Assembly: GCA_025964555.1 (NCBI GenBank)
Contig: JAOPYQ010000015.1
Location: 1 to 64,000, forward strand
From: Thermoleophilia bacterium
GTDB taxonomy: Bacteria; Actinomycetota; Thermoleophilia; Gaiellales; SKUG01
Length of the DNA stretch: 64,000 nt
Direction: 5' to 3'
Shown one piece after another: positions 9,526 to 17,531 of the stretch (the first letter of the stretch is position 1; the number at the start of each line of letters is the position of its first letter). The translations under genes were made by a program, and so were the position numbers. The notes beneath the pieces are model-generated. The model was given only the letters and a program-made list of their open reading frames with translations. It was not told the DNA's origin and ran no database searches.

Positions 9526-10667
9526 GCCCCTCGCCCAAGCGACCCCGCCGACGACGCGTCGACGCCCACAAGCTCGGCGACCGACTTCGCGAACTCGACG
9601 TGCTGCTCGTGTGCGGCTCGGGCGGCGTCGGCAAGACGAGCATCGCCGCCACCATCGCGCTCGACGAAGCAATGCGCGGCCGCCGCGTCTGCGTGCTCAC
9701 GATCGATCCCGCCAAGCGCCTCGCACAGGCGATGGGGCTCGATCGGCTCGACGATCGCGAACGCAAGGTGAAGCTGCCTGCCGGAGCCGCTGACGGTGGC
9801 TCGCTGCACGGGCTCATGCTCGATCCCAAGACCGCGTTCGACCGGCTCGTCGCCGAGGCCTCGGCCACCGACGAGGAGCGCGAGCGGATCCTCGCCAACC
9901 GCGTCTACCAGCAGGTGTCGCAGTCGACGGCTGGCATGCAGGAGTACATGGCGCTGGAGCGCCTGTACGAGCTCGATCGCGGCGGCAAGTACGACCTCAT
10001 CGTGGTGGACACGCCGCCGGCATCCCACGCACGCGAGCTGCTCGAGTCGCCACACAGGATGCTCCGCTTCCTCAACGGCCGATCACTGCGCTGGTTCCTC
10101 AAGCCGGGCGCGAAGATGGGCAAGTTCGGGCTCAAGGCACTCGGCGGGTCGGGCGGACCGGTCGTCGGCATCCTCGAGCGCATCACCGGTGCGCAGATGC
10201 TCCGCGACACCACCGAGTTCTTCGAATCGGTCGAGGGCATCATCGGACAGGCGTCGGACCGCATCAAGGTCGTCGAGCGCATGTTCGCGAGCCCCAAGAC
10301 GGGCTTCCTCGCCGTCACGAGCCCCGAGCGCGAGAGCGTCGAGCAGGCGGTCGCGTTCTGGGAGCTGCTCGAGGAGCGCCACTACCGCTTCGTCGGCACC
10401 GTCGTGAACCGCATCGAGCCACTCGCCCCCGGCTCGCTCACCTCCCAGGCCGAGCTCGAAGCGCTCGACGGCATCGACACGTCCTTCGCCACGCGCATCG
10501 TCGCCGCACAGGTCGACCACGCCGAGCTCGCGCGCCGTGACGGCTCCCGCCTCGACGAGCTCGCCGACGCCACGGGCGACGCCCTGACGATCTCCGTGCC
10601 GCGCCTGCCGCGCATCGTCAACGACCTGGACGGCCTGCGCGAGCTCGCCCCGTTCCTGGCGACCTGA
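9522..10667 (+). CDS. Get3/ArsA-like ATPase, BagB-type
   Basis: This 381-residue partner of the preceding ATPase overlaps it by ATGA. Its P-loop is GSGGVGKTS (32-40): the catalytic Lys 38 is kept, but the signature Lys at position 33 is Ser. TIDPAKRLAQAMG is the switch region and VVDTPPASHA is the Walker B region. Loss of the signature lysine in one subunit is also a feature of Rv3680-like proteins, so the active sites are probably asymmetric. An Arg-rich N-terminus precedes the core. No membrane segment is seen. Confidence 0.82.
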   Translation: MSPSPKRPRRRRVDAHKLGDRLRELDVLLVCGSGGVGKTSIAATIALDEAMRGRRVCVLTIDPAKRLAQAMGLDRLDDRERKVKLPAGAADGGSLHGLMLDPKTAFDRLVAEASATDEERERILANRVYQQVSQSTAGMQEYMALERLYELDRGGKYDLIVVDTPPASHARELLESPHRMLRFLNGRSLRWFLKPGAKMGKFGLKALGGSGGPVVGILERITGAQMLRDTTEFFESVEGIIGQASDRIKVVERMFASPKTGFLAVTSPERESVEQAVAFWELLEERHYRFVGTVVNRIEPLAPGSLTSQAELEALDGIDTSFATRIVAAQVDHAELARRDGSRLDELADATGDALTISVPRLPRIVNDLDGLRELAPFLAT

Positions 10668-10779
10668 CCCACCACGGCACGCAACAGCGCGCCGATCGGA
10701 TCCGAAGTACCGGCGACGTGCACGTGTCGGATGGGGATCCGTCGCGCGCCAGGGGAAGTGGCACACCGGGGGACGATCC

Positions 10780-12423
10780 ATGTCGAACACTGTCGACGGC
10801 CAGCGAGCACACGCCGGTCTGGGCGAAGTCGCGCTGCTCACCGGTGGCGTTGCCGTCGCGCGGTCGCTGACACCCACGATCACGAATCCCGCTGGTGGCC
10901 TCAACAAGGTGCTCGCGGGCCAGTCCGCGGTGCTCGGGCTCGCCGCCGGCCTCGTCGGCGAAGGCGTCGCACGCGGTCTCGATGCTGCGACGCCGCTCGA
11001 TCGCATGCAGTCGCACCTCGCACTCGGCGTCGCAGGAACGGCCGCGATGCTCCTCGGACATCGCATGAACGGCGACACCGCCAAGTTCGTCGGCTCGATC
11101 GGTCGCGTGCTCGCGGTCACGAGCACGGTCGGCGCGGCGCTCGACGTCGCCCATGCGAAGTTCGACGAGGACGGGGACGGCCACTTCTTCCCGGAGATTC
11201 CGTGGCAGGCGGAGCTCGCGATCGGCGGCCTGGTCGTGGGCGGCCTGGCGATCAAGTACGGCCCGCGCGTCGCGAAGATGCTCAAGAACTCCAAGCAGCT
11301 CGCCGGCTCCACGGCACAGGTGGACGCCGCAGGCAAGGCACTCAACGAGCTCATCCCCCGCTCGAAGCTGACCCAGGGACCGCAGATCTTCCTCGGCTCG
11401 CGGATCTCGCACGGCCACGGCGCGGAAGCGATCCGCACCGTCGTGCCCCACAAGCTCGACGCTCCGGAGCTGCGCGCCTCGCTCGGCCTGGCGACGACCG
11501 GCGCACTGTCGCACGAGGACCTCGCGTCGATCGGGATCCGATCACTCGAGCAGCAGGGCGCGTTCCGCCTCGACGCGGCCGGCAAGCCACTCGTCGACGT
11601 GATCCTCGAGGGTTCCCCCACCGGCATGGGCGGCCTCAACATCGCACCCGTGATGATGAGCGAGCAGCTGGCGAGGACGGCGACGATCGATGCGCAGTAC
11701 GGCGCGCGCCCGTCGGTGCAGAGCCTCAACAAGGTCGACGACGCGATCGACCAGTTCCTCGCCGTCTCGCGCGCCACGCGTGATCGCGTCGCGCTCATGC
11801 CCGAGGGTGCGCGACCTCCGCGCTACGGCATCGCGACGAGCCTCGGCGGGCTCCAGTTCGACAAGCTCATCGAGCGCGAGGGCGTCGGCATCATCGACGA
11901 GCTCGGACTCGAGAAGATCGTCACGCTCGGCGCGCCGACGGAGCTCTCCAAGCTCGATCCGTCGAAGCTCCCCACCGGCTTCCACATCCGCGCGACGTTC
12001 GACGAGTTCGCGCAGATGAGCGACGACGTGATCGCGAACGCGAAGTTCATCGAGCTCAAGCACCCGAACGACCCGGTGCCGTTCACGTCGCTCGACATGC
12101 TCTGGCGACGCCCGTCATGGATGCCGACGGAGCGCACGTGGGCGCCGGGCGTGTCGTTCGTGCAGCACGCCAGCGACGTGACGACCGCGATCTCGCGCGG
12201 TACGGGCCCCAAGATCTCGCACGGCGGTCACGAATACCGCGAGGTGCTTTCCAACGTCGCGTTCGCTCGCGCGCTGGACCTCAAGGGCGAGGGCGGTGCC
12301 GCGCTCTCGAGCGAAGCGCTCCAGCTCGCCGGAACGCGCGCCCAGGACACGGCGGTCACGGAGGCCAAGCGCATCCGAGATGCGCTCATGGGCCTCATCG
12401 ACGTCGCGACGCCCACGCCCTGA
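10780..12423 (+). CDS. Membrane-anchored alpha/beta-hydrolase (PF10081-like)
   Basis: The 547 residues start at ATG behind a GGGGGA ribosome-binding site. About 170 N-terminal residues hold several hydrophobic segments. The rest matches my memory of the PF10081 catalytic region: SPTGMGGLN, RPPRYGIATSLGGLQ, HPNDPVPF with LWRRPSWMP, and a final SHGGHEY. The nucleophile elbow usually reads GESLG. Here it is ATSLG with Ser near 354, so the Ser is kept but the elbow is altered. A DEDGDGHFF stretch near residue 130 resembles a calcium-binding loop. The substrate is unknown, though lipid-like esters are plausible. It lies 112 bases after the ATPase pair. Confidence 0.68.
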   Translation: MSNTVDGQRAHAGLGEVALLTGGVAVARSLTPTITNPAGGLNKVLAGQSAVLGLAAGLVGEGVARGLDAATPLDRMQSHLALGVAGTAAMLLGHRMNGDTAKFVGSIGRVLAVTSTVGAALDVAHAKFDEDGDGHFFPEIPWQAELAIGGLVVGGLAIKYGPRVAKMLKNSKQLAGSTAQVDAAGKALNELIPRSKLTQGPQIFLGSRISHGHGAEAIRTVVPHKLDAPELRASLGLATTGALSHEDLASIGIRSLEQQGAFRLDAAGKPLVDVILEGSPTGMGGLNIAPVMMSEQLARTATIDAQYGARPSVQSLNKVDDAIDQFLAVSRATRDRVALMPEGARPPRYGIATSLGGLQFDKLIEREGVGIIDELGLEKIVTLGAPTELSKLDPSKLPTGFHIRATFDEFAQMSDDVIANAKFIELKHPNDPVPFTSLDMLWRRPSWMPTERTWAPGVSFVQHASDVTTAISRGTGPKISHGGHEYREVLSNVAFARALDLKGEGGAALSSEALQLAGTRAQDTAVTEAKRIRDALMGLIDVATPTP

Positions 12424-12435
12424 GGCGACGATCGC

Positions 12436-13749
12436 TCAGGCGGATTCGTGTGACACGATGCCGAGCTGACGTCGCTCGCGCTCGCCGAGCACGATCGAAT
12501 CGGCGTACGACTGCAGGCTCGTGATCGGCAGCTCGCCGACCAGTCCCGCCGCGATCGTCGTGCGCAGCGCACCTGCGAGCGTGCGCGTGACCTGCACCGA
12601 GTCGGTGCCGGGCGGCGTCGCGGAGCGGATCGCGTCGGCAGCCGCGTGCATCGCGTCGACGTACGCGCGGCGCTGCGGCAGGTCCGCCCCGAGCACGATC
12701 GCCATCCGCAGCGCGGCGGATCCGACCTCGCGCTCGCTCGCATAGATCTCTACGAGCATGTCGAACACGGCGCGCATCGCGGCGAGACCATGGGCCGTCG
12801 CGGCGAACTGGTAGCGCTCGACCGCTCGGGCGAGGGTGCCATCGGGTTCGGCGGCGAGCCGACGCACCGCCGTCGGCAGGTGTGAGGCGATCGTCGCATC
12901 GACCTTGCTCGGCAGGTGTCCGCAGCGGCGCGCGGCGATCGCAGGCACCGGCTTGGGCGCGAGTGCGCGCCAGTCGAAGCGCTCGAGCACGAGCGGCCCG
13001 GCCGTGATGCTGCCACCTGCGAGCGCTCGCACGGCGCTCGTGACGTCGACGATCGCGCGCAGGGGGTCGATGGCGGTCTCGTCCTCGTCGCCCTCGACCT
13101 GTCGCTCGAGCTGCAGGACGACCGTGGGGAGCCCGTCCCGCGAACCGTCACCCCAGTCGAGCTGCGCCGCCTCCGGCCACTCCATCCGGAACCACTCCGG
13201 ATCCACTGCGCGCACGGTCACGCCGGGCGCGAGCTCCAGGTCGCCGTAGGGCAGCTTGACCCCCCACAGCGGCGTGACGGCGACGTACCGTCGAGCGGTG
13301 GCGTACAGCGTTCGTTCGAAGCGCAGGTAGTGCTCGAGGAGCGCCGAATCGTCGAGCTCGAAGTCGGGCGTGGCCTCCGCCATCGCGACGAGCAGCGGCT
13401 CGAGCAGCTCGCGTCGCGCGACGAGCTGCATGTCGGCGACTGCCTCGGTTCGGCCCGCGCGCAGGAAGTCGGCGCACGCCGGATCGCTCGCGACGGTCCA
13501 CGCCGCATCGTCGGCGGCGTCGAGTTCCCAGATCCGTTCGAGACGCTCGCGCACGAAGCGCTCCGTCATCGGCCGGTACTCGTAGAACGGCTTGTCCTCG
13601 CGCAGGCGCTGGTGCTCCTCCACGCTGAAGGAGATGTCGGCGCCGGCGGCGCGGTCGGCCGCGAGCAGCTCGAACGCCTCCACGACGAATCGTCGCAGGG
13701 ACGAGAAGAGGCCCGCGTTGCGGATCGGAAGCTGCAGCTGGGAGTCCAT
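12436..13749 (-). CDS. Hypothetical protein, 437 residues
   Basis: This is a soluble, Ala/Arg/Glu-rich protein starting at ATG 13749 (a GTG just before it is an alternative). The middle contains VTPLWGVKLPYGDLELAPGV and looks like beta-sheet. The C-terminal third is helical, with RYQFAATAHGL and a later YADSIVLGERERRQLG. That helical part vaguely recalls HEPN-like domains of long reader proteins, but no catalytic motif can be pointed to. It converges on the hydrolase gene with 12 bases between them. Function unknown. Confidence 0.65.
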   Translation of the reverse strand: MDSQLQLPIRNAGLFSSLRRFVVEAFELLAADRAAGADISFSVEEHQRLREDKPFYEYRPMTERFVRERLERIWELDAADDAAWTVASDPACADFLRAGRTEAVADMQLVARRELLEPLLVAMAEATPDFELDDSALLEHYLRFERTLYATARRYVAVTPLWGVKLPYGDLELAPGVTVRAVDPEWFRMEWPEAAQLDWGDGSRDGLPTVVLQLERQVEGDEDETAIDPLRAIVDVTSAVRALAGGSITAGPLVLERFDWRALAPKPVPAIAARRCGHLPSKVDATIASHLPTAVRRLAAEPDGTLARAVERYQFAATAHGLAAMRAVFDMLVEIYASEREVGSAALRMAIVLGADLPQRRAYVDAMHAAADAIRSATPPGTDSVQVTRTLAGALRTTIAAGLVGELPITSLQSYADSIVLGERERRQLGIVSHESA

Positions 13750-13835
13750 CACTCGCGTGTTCGACGCCGCCCGGTCCGGACCTGCCTCTCGGCCGACTGC
13801 GGGAATGGGATCAAGGTGGTGTCTCGACCATCACG

Positions 13836-14024
13836 ATGCAGATGACGCTCACAAACCGCGTGAAGGACATGCTCCCCGTGCTCATCGTCTTCTTCGTCGT
13901 CGCGTGCTTCGGCACGATGGTCTTCATCGAGTACGTCGCGCATGATCCCGTCGTGGTCCCCGCGCCAGAGCACACGGCGAACGGGGAACTGCCGCACCCC
14001 GTCCCGTTCGTGCCCACGCACTGA
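13836..14024 (+). CDS. Small single-pass membrane protein, 62 residues
   Basis: Residues 13-32 (LPVLIVFFVVACFGTMVFIE) form one clear membrane segment. A Pro/His-rich tail follows. The start is ATG 13836 or 13842. The only ribosome-binding-like sequence, AAGGTGG, is distant from the ATG. Gene status rests on the membrane segment and on the fit between neighbours. Function unknown. Confidence 0.5.
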   Translation: MQMTLTNRVKDMLPVLIVFFVVACFGTMVFIEYVAHDPVVVPAPEHTANGELPHPVPFVPTH

Positions 14025-14064
14025 TCCACAGGTTCAGCGCAGGGCATCGGGGTAGGACATCAGG

Positions 14065-14448
14065 ATGACCGACTTCACGATCCAGCACCTCGCCGATCTC
14101 GAGGACCTCGCGCCGAAGTACGGCCTCGGGCACGTCCAGGAGGCGCGGTTCGCCACGAAGGCGATCGGCGCCGAGCAGCTGGGCCTCGCGCACGTGCGCA
14201 TGCAGCCGGACCAGGCACCGCCGTTCACGCACCACCACGGCGCGCAGGAGGAGCTCTACCTCATCCTTTCCGGCTCGGGTCAGGTCGTGCTCGACGGCGA
14301 GGAGCACGACGTGCGCACGCTCGACGTGGTCCGCGTGGCACCGGCGGTGGAGCGCGGTTTCCGCTCCGGGCCCGACGGCCTCGAATTCGTCGCGGTCGGA
14401 GCACCCGCGGTGAGCGGCGGCAGCAACGACGCCGTGATGCCCTCCTAG
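14065..14448 (+). CDS. Cupin-domain protein
   Basis: The 127 residues form one cupin barrel: the first motif is FTHHHGAQEELYLILSG with metal-binding His and Glu, and the second includes VVLDGEEHDVRTLDVVRVAP. Small cupins of this type are often isomerases, dioxygenases or binding proteins, and the substrate cannot be told. Its TAG stop overlaps that of the convergent acyl-CoA dehydrogenase in the shared bases CTAG (14445-14448). Confidence 0.8.
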   Translation: MTDFTIQHLADLEDLAPKYGLGHVQEARFATKAIGAEQLGLAHVRMQPDQAPPFTHHHGAQEELYLILSGSGQVVLDGEEHDVRTLDVVRVAPAVERGFRSGPDGLEFVAVGAPAVSGGSNDAVMPS

Positions 14449-15650
14449 AAGGGGATCGGCTCGGTGCGCTTGAGCTCCTCGAGCAGATTGCGTGCGATGA
14501 CGAGACGCTGCACCTGGTTGGTGCCCTCGTAGATCTGCGTGATCTTCGCGTCGCGCATCATGCGCTCGACCGGGTACTCCTGAATGTAGCCGTAGCCGCC
14601 GAGCAGCTGGACCGCGTCGGTCGTGACGTCCATCGCGACGTCGGTGCAGATGAGCTTCGCCATCGCGCTGTAGCGCGTGAGCGTCGGCTGCGGCACCTCG
14701 CTGCCGGCGTCGATCATGTGACCGGCGCGATACAGCAGCTCGCGAGCGGCGCTGGTGCGCGTCTCCATGTCGGCGAGCATCCACTGCAGGCCCTGCTGGT
14801 GCGCGATCGGCTTGCCGAACTGCTCGCGCTCGAGCAGGTACTTGCCGGCGTACTCGATCGCGCCGCCGGCGATGCCCAGTCCCTGCGCTGCGACGCCCGG
14901 GCGTGAGCGATCGAGCACCTGCATCGCGAGCGTGAAGCCGGTGCCCTCGTCGCCGAGGATGTTCTCGGCCGGGATGCGGCAGTCGTCGAAGAACAGCTCG
15001 CCGGTCGTCGATCCCTTGATGCCCATCTTCTTCTCGAACTTGCCGACCGAGAAGCCGGGCGCGTCAGCCGGGACGATGAACGCCGAGATGCCCTTGTGCC
15101 CGACGTCCTGCTGCGTCTTCGCAAACACCACGTACACGTCGGCCACGCCGGCGTTCGTGATGAAGCGCTTGCCGCCGTTGAGGACGTACTCATCGCCGTC
15201 GCGGACGGCGGTCGTGCGCATGCCGGCGCTGTCCGAACCACTCTCGGGCTCGGTCAGGCCGTACGCGGCGAGCCACTCGCCGCTGGCGAGCCTGGGCAGC
15301 CACGCGTCCTTCTGCGCATCGGTACCGGCGAGCTTGATCGGCAGCGAGCCGAGCTCCTGCACGGCGAGCAGCAGGCCACTCGTGGCACACACCTTCGAGA
15401 TCTCCTCGATCGCCATGATGAGCGCGAGCGCACCGGTTCCCGTTCCGCCGTACTCCTCGCTGAACGGCAGCCCGAAGAGCCCCTGCTCCATGAAGATCTC
15501 GCGGATGTCCTGCGGGAACTCGCCGTTCGCATCGATGTCGTGGGCACGGGGCGCGACGAACTGGCGCGCGACGCCGCGGGCGTGCTCGCGGATCTCCAGG
15601 TGGGTCTCGGAGAGGCCCCAGAAGTTGGTGGCGGTGTCGACTGCGGACAT
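14445..15650 (-). CDS. Acyl-CoA dehydrogenase
   Basis: This 401-residue FAD enzyme oxidises acyl-CoA to the trans-2-enoyl form and passes electrons to ETF. Visible motifs are YGLTEPESGSD and FITNAGVADVYVV in the FAD/substrate region, LGGYGYIQEYPVERMMRDAKI, and QIYEGTNQVQRLVIAR. The Glu of the last is the expected catalytic base of short- and branched-chain members. ATG 15650 has GGAG 8 bases upstream. Longer reading frames upstream lack family homology. No beta-oxidation partners are adjacent. Confidence 0.9.
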   Translation of the reverse strand: MSAVDTATNFWGLSETHLEIREHARGVARQFVAPRAHDIDANGEFPQDIREIFMEQGLFGLPFSEEYGGTGTGALALIMAIEEISKVCATSGLLLAVQELGSLPIKLAGTDAQKDAWLPRLASGEWLAAYGLTEPESGSDSAGMRTTAVRDGDEYVLNGGKRFITNAGVADVYVVFAKTQQDVGHKGISAFIVPADAPGFSVGKFEKKMGIKGSTTGELFFDDCRIPAENILGDEGTGFTLAMQVLDRSRPGVAAQGLGIAGGAIEYAGKYLLEREQFGKPIAHQQGLQWMLADMETRTSAARELLYRAGHMIDAGSEVPQPTLTRYSAMAKLICTDVAMDVTTDAVQLLGGYGYIQEYPVERMMRDAKITQIYEGTNQVQRLVIARNLLEELKRTEPIPF

Positions 15651-15809
15651 CGGTGGCTCCGGCGTTCGGCGGCGCGCGTCGGATGTTCCTCGCGCGCGCA
15701 CGTGTGGGCGATGGCACCGATCATACGGCCCGACGTCTGGAACGCGCGAGCGATCGGCGCGACAAAGCCCGGCCGCGCACCACGCCCACACGGCCGGTGG
15801 CGCTCCGCG

Positions 15810-16208
15810 TCAGCCGCGCGGGACGATGTACTCGCGCTCCTCGACCAGTCGACCGTCCGCGATGCGCATGACGGTGACCATCGAGAAGTGCAGCGGCTCG
15901 CCGCTGGCTGCGTACGTGCCCTCGGCGGTCGCTTCGACCATCGCGGTCTCGCCCTGCACGAGCACGGTGTGCGGTCGGTATTCGAGGTGCGAGGTCTGCT
16001 CCACGAAGCGTTGCCACTCGGCGACGTACGCCTCCGCACCATCGATGCGATCGCGGGTTCCGGGGCGCCAGTAGATGATCTCCGGCGCCACGCACGCGGC
16101 GAGGGCGGTCCAGTCGCGCGCGGCGATGGAGTTGATGACCTGCCCCACGACGTGGCGCGTCATCAGGTCGGCGGAAGTCTCGTTGGGATTCATGACCATG
16201 GTGGGCAC
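15810..16208 (-). CDS. SnoaL-like (NTF2 fold) protein
   Basis: The 132-residue product has the pattern of small NTF2-like proteins: an N-terminal helix with DWTALAACVAPEIIYW, then alternating strands ending in REYIVPRG. Members are isomerases, hydrolases or binding proteins, and no active site is assigned. The start is probably GTG 16208, because TAGAAT (16216-16221) ends 7 bases before it. The alternative is ATG 16199 or 16193. No Shine-Dalgarno sequence is present. Confidence 0.68.
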   Translation of the reverse strand: MPTMVMNPNETSADLMTRHVVGQVINSIAARDWTALAACVAPEIIYWRPGTRDRIDGAEAYVAEWQRFVEQTSHLEYRPHTVLVQGETAMVEATAEGTYAASGEPLHFSMVTVMRIADGRLVEEREYIVPRG

Positions 16209-16215
16209 AGGGAGA

Positions 16216-16221
16216 ATTCTA
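16216..16221 (-). promoter_or_regulatory. Leaderless -10 element (TAGAAT)
   Basis: On the minus strand TAGAAT lies 7 bases before GTG 16208, and no ribosome-binding site is present. This supports the GTG start of the SnoaL-like gene and a leaderless message. Confidence 0.5.
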
Positions 16222-16248
16222 CCGTTTGCGTCGCCCGCACAGGTGCAG

Positions 16249-17499
16249 TCACCCCGCCACGAGCACAGTGCGTGGCTGGGCCGGCAACGCCTCGACGCCG
16301 GTTTCGGTCACGATGAACGCATCCTCGATGCCGACAGCCGCCCGCCCCGGGAACACGAGCTTGGGCTCCAGGGCGAACACCATGCCTGCCTGCAGCGGCT
16401 CGTCGAAGCCCCGCGCGAGGAACGGGTACTCGTCGACCTCCAGCCCGATTCCATGGCCCACGAAGCGGGCCTGGTCCGGCGCGACACCCATGAAGTTCGC
16501 GGCGTGCCCGGACTGTTCGGCCAGGTCGAGCGCGAGCTGGTACAGCGCGCTGGGAGCAACTCCGGGGCGTGCGGTCGCCGACACCTGCTCGAGCACGTCC
16601 ACGCACCATGCCTGCGCGGCGAGCAGGTCCTCGTCCACGGTCTCGATCCCGCCGACCGCTACGACGCGCGTGCAGTCGGACAGGTAGCCGTTGTAGCAGC
16701 CCATCAGGTCGAGCACGAGCAGGTCACCGGCGCGGAGCTCCTGCAGCGACGGCCCCTTGCCCGCAGGCGGGTACAGGCCCGACCCGCCGAGCGGCGCGTC
16801 GAGCGCGGCGGGCAGTGCAGCGTTCGCGGCGGCGCAGACCATGCCAAAGAACATCTCGCCGCCGAAGCGACGCATGCGGATCAGACCCTGGTGTCCCGCG
16901 CCCCGCAGGCAGCCCTCCGACAGCCGCGCCGCGTCGAGCTCGGTGTGGCCCGGCACCACCTGGTAGGCGACGGTGTGCATCGCCTCCTTGACCTGCTCGG
17001 CGGCAATGCGATGGTTGTCCAGCTCCCAGTCGCTCTTGACCGCGCGCACGCTCCGGATGTGGTGCGTGAGGTCGACGAACTCCGCGTCCGGCAGCGCGCT
17101 CGCGAGCTTGAGGTAGTCGGCGGCCGGCACGACGTCGAGCGCCAGCGCGAGCCTGCCACGTGCCACGCCCATCGCACCGAGCTCGGCGACGAGCTGCTTG
17201 ACCGCCACCATGCGTTCGACCTGCCAGCACGTCTCGGCCTGCACGCGCGCAGCGGCACGCCGTGCGAGCACCTTCACCTCGCCGGTCGCCGGCACGAGCA
17301 CCCAGCCGTCGAGGATCGATCCGGCGACGTAGCCGACGTCCGCGTTCGTCTGCACGATCGCGAGGTCGATGTCGGCTGCCACGAGCCGCGCCTGCAGTGC
17401 CGCGGCGCGGCGGCGCAGCTCGTCGTGCGGCACGAGGTACCGGAACGTCGGGAGGTCCTCGGGTCGGATCTGCTGCTCGGCAGGCGCGGTCGTGTCCAT
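16249..17499 (-). CDS. M24 family aminopeptidase (Xaa-Pro type)
   Basis: This 416-residue cytoplasmic pitta-bread metallopeptidase shows the five metal ligands in order: the Asp pair in LVLDLMGCYNGYLSDCTR, His in GHGIGLEVDEYPF, Glu in FALEPK, and Glu in VGIEDAF. The N-terminal creatinase-like domain (about residues 30-170) favours Xaa-Pro peptidase or dipeptidase rather than methionine aminopeptidase. ATG 17499 is chosen over TTG 17508 because TAGGTT ends 7 bases before it. It is divergent from the amidohydrolase, with 32 bases between the two starts, so the two may share regulation of peptide or amide breakdown. Confidence 0.85.
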   Translation of the reverse strand: MDTTAPAEQQIRPEDLPTFRYLVPHDELRRRAAALQARLVAADIDLAIVQTNADVGYVAGSILDGWVLVPATGEVKVLARRAAARVQAETCWQVERMVAVKQLVAELGAMGVARGRLALALDVVPAADYLKLASALPDAEFVDLTHHIRSVRAVKSDWELDNHRIAAEQVKEAMHTVAYQVVPGHTELDAARLSEGCLRGAGHQGLIRMRRFGGEMFFGMVCAAANAALPAALDAPLGGSGLYPPAGKGPSLQELRAGDLLVLDLMGCYNGYLSDCTRVVAVGGIETVDEDLLAAQAWCVDVLEQVSATARPGVAPSALYQLALDLAEQSGHAANFMGVAPDQARFVGHGIGLEVDEYPFLARGFDEPLQAGMVFALEPKLVFPGRAAVGIEDAFIVTETGVEALPAQPRTVLVAG

Positions 17500-17506
17500 G
17501 CCCGGC

Positions 17507-17525
17507 AACCTACCGAGCGTAGGAT
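17507..17525. promoter_or_regulatory. Face-to-face leaderless -10 elements between M24 and YtcJ genes
   Basis: The 32 bases between the start codons hold TAGGTT on the minus strand (17507-17512, 7 bases before ATG 17499) and TAGGAT on the plus strand (17520-17525, 6 bases before ATG 17532). Each -35 would therefore lie inside the opposite gene. Confidence 0.5.
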
Positions 17526-17531
17526 CACCGC

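Noticed and set aside
15096-16316. Long plus-strand reading frame opposite the acyl-CoA dehydrogenase and SnoaL-like genes
   Set aside because: GC-rich shadow frame with no recognisable motif. Both minus-strand genes are clear.
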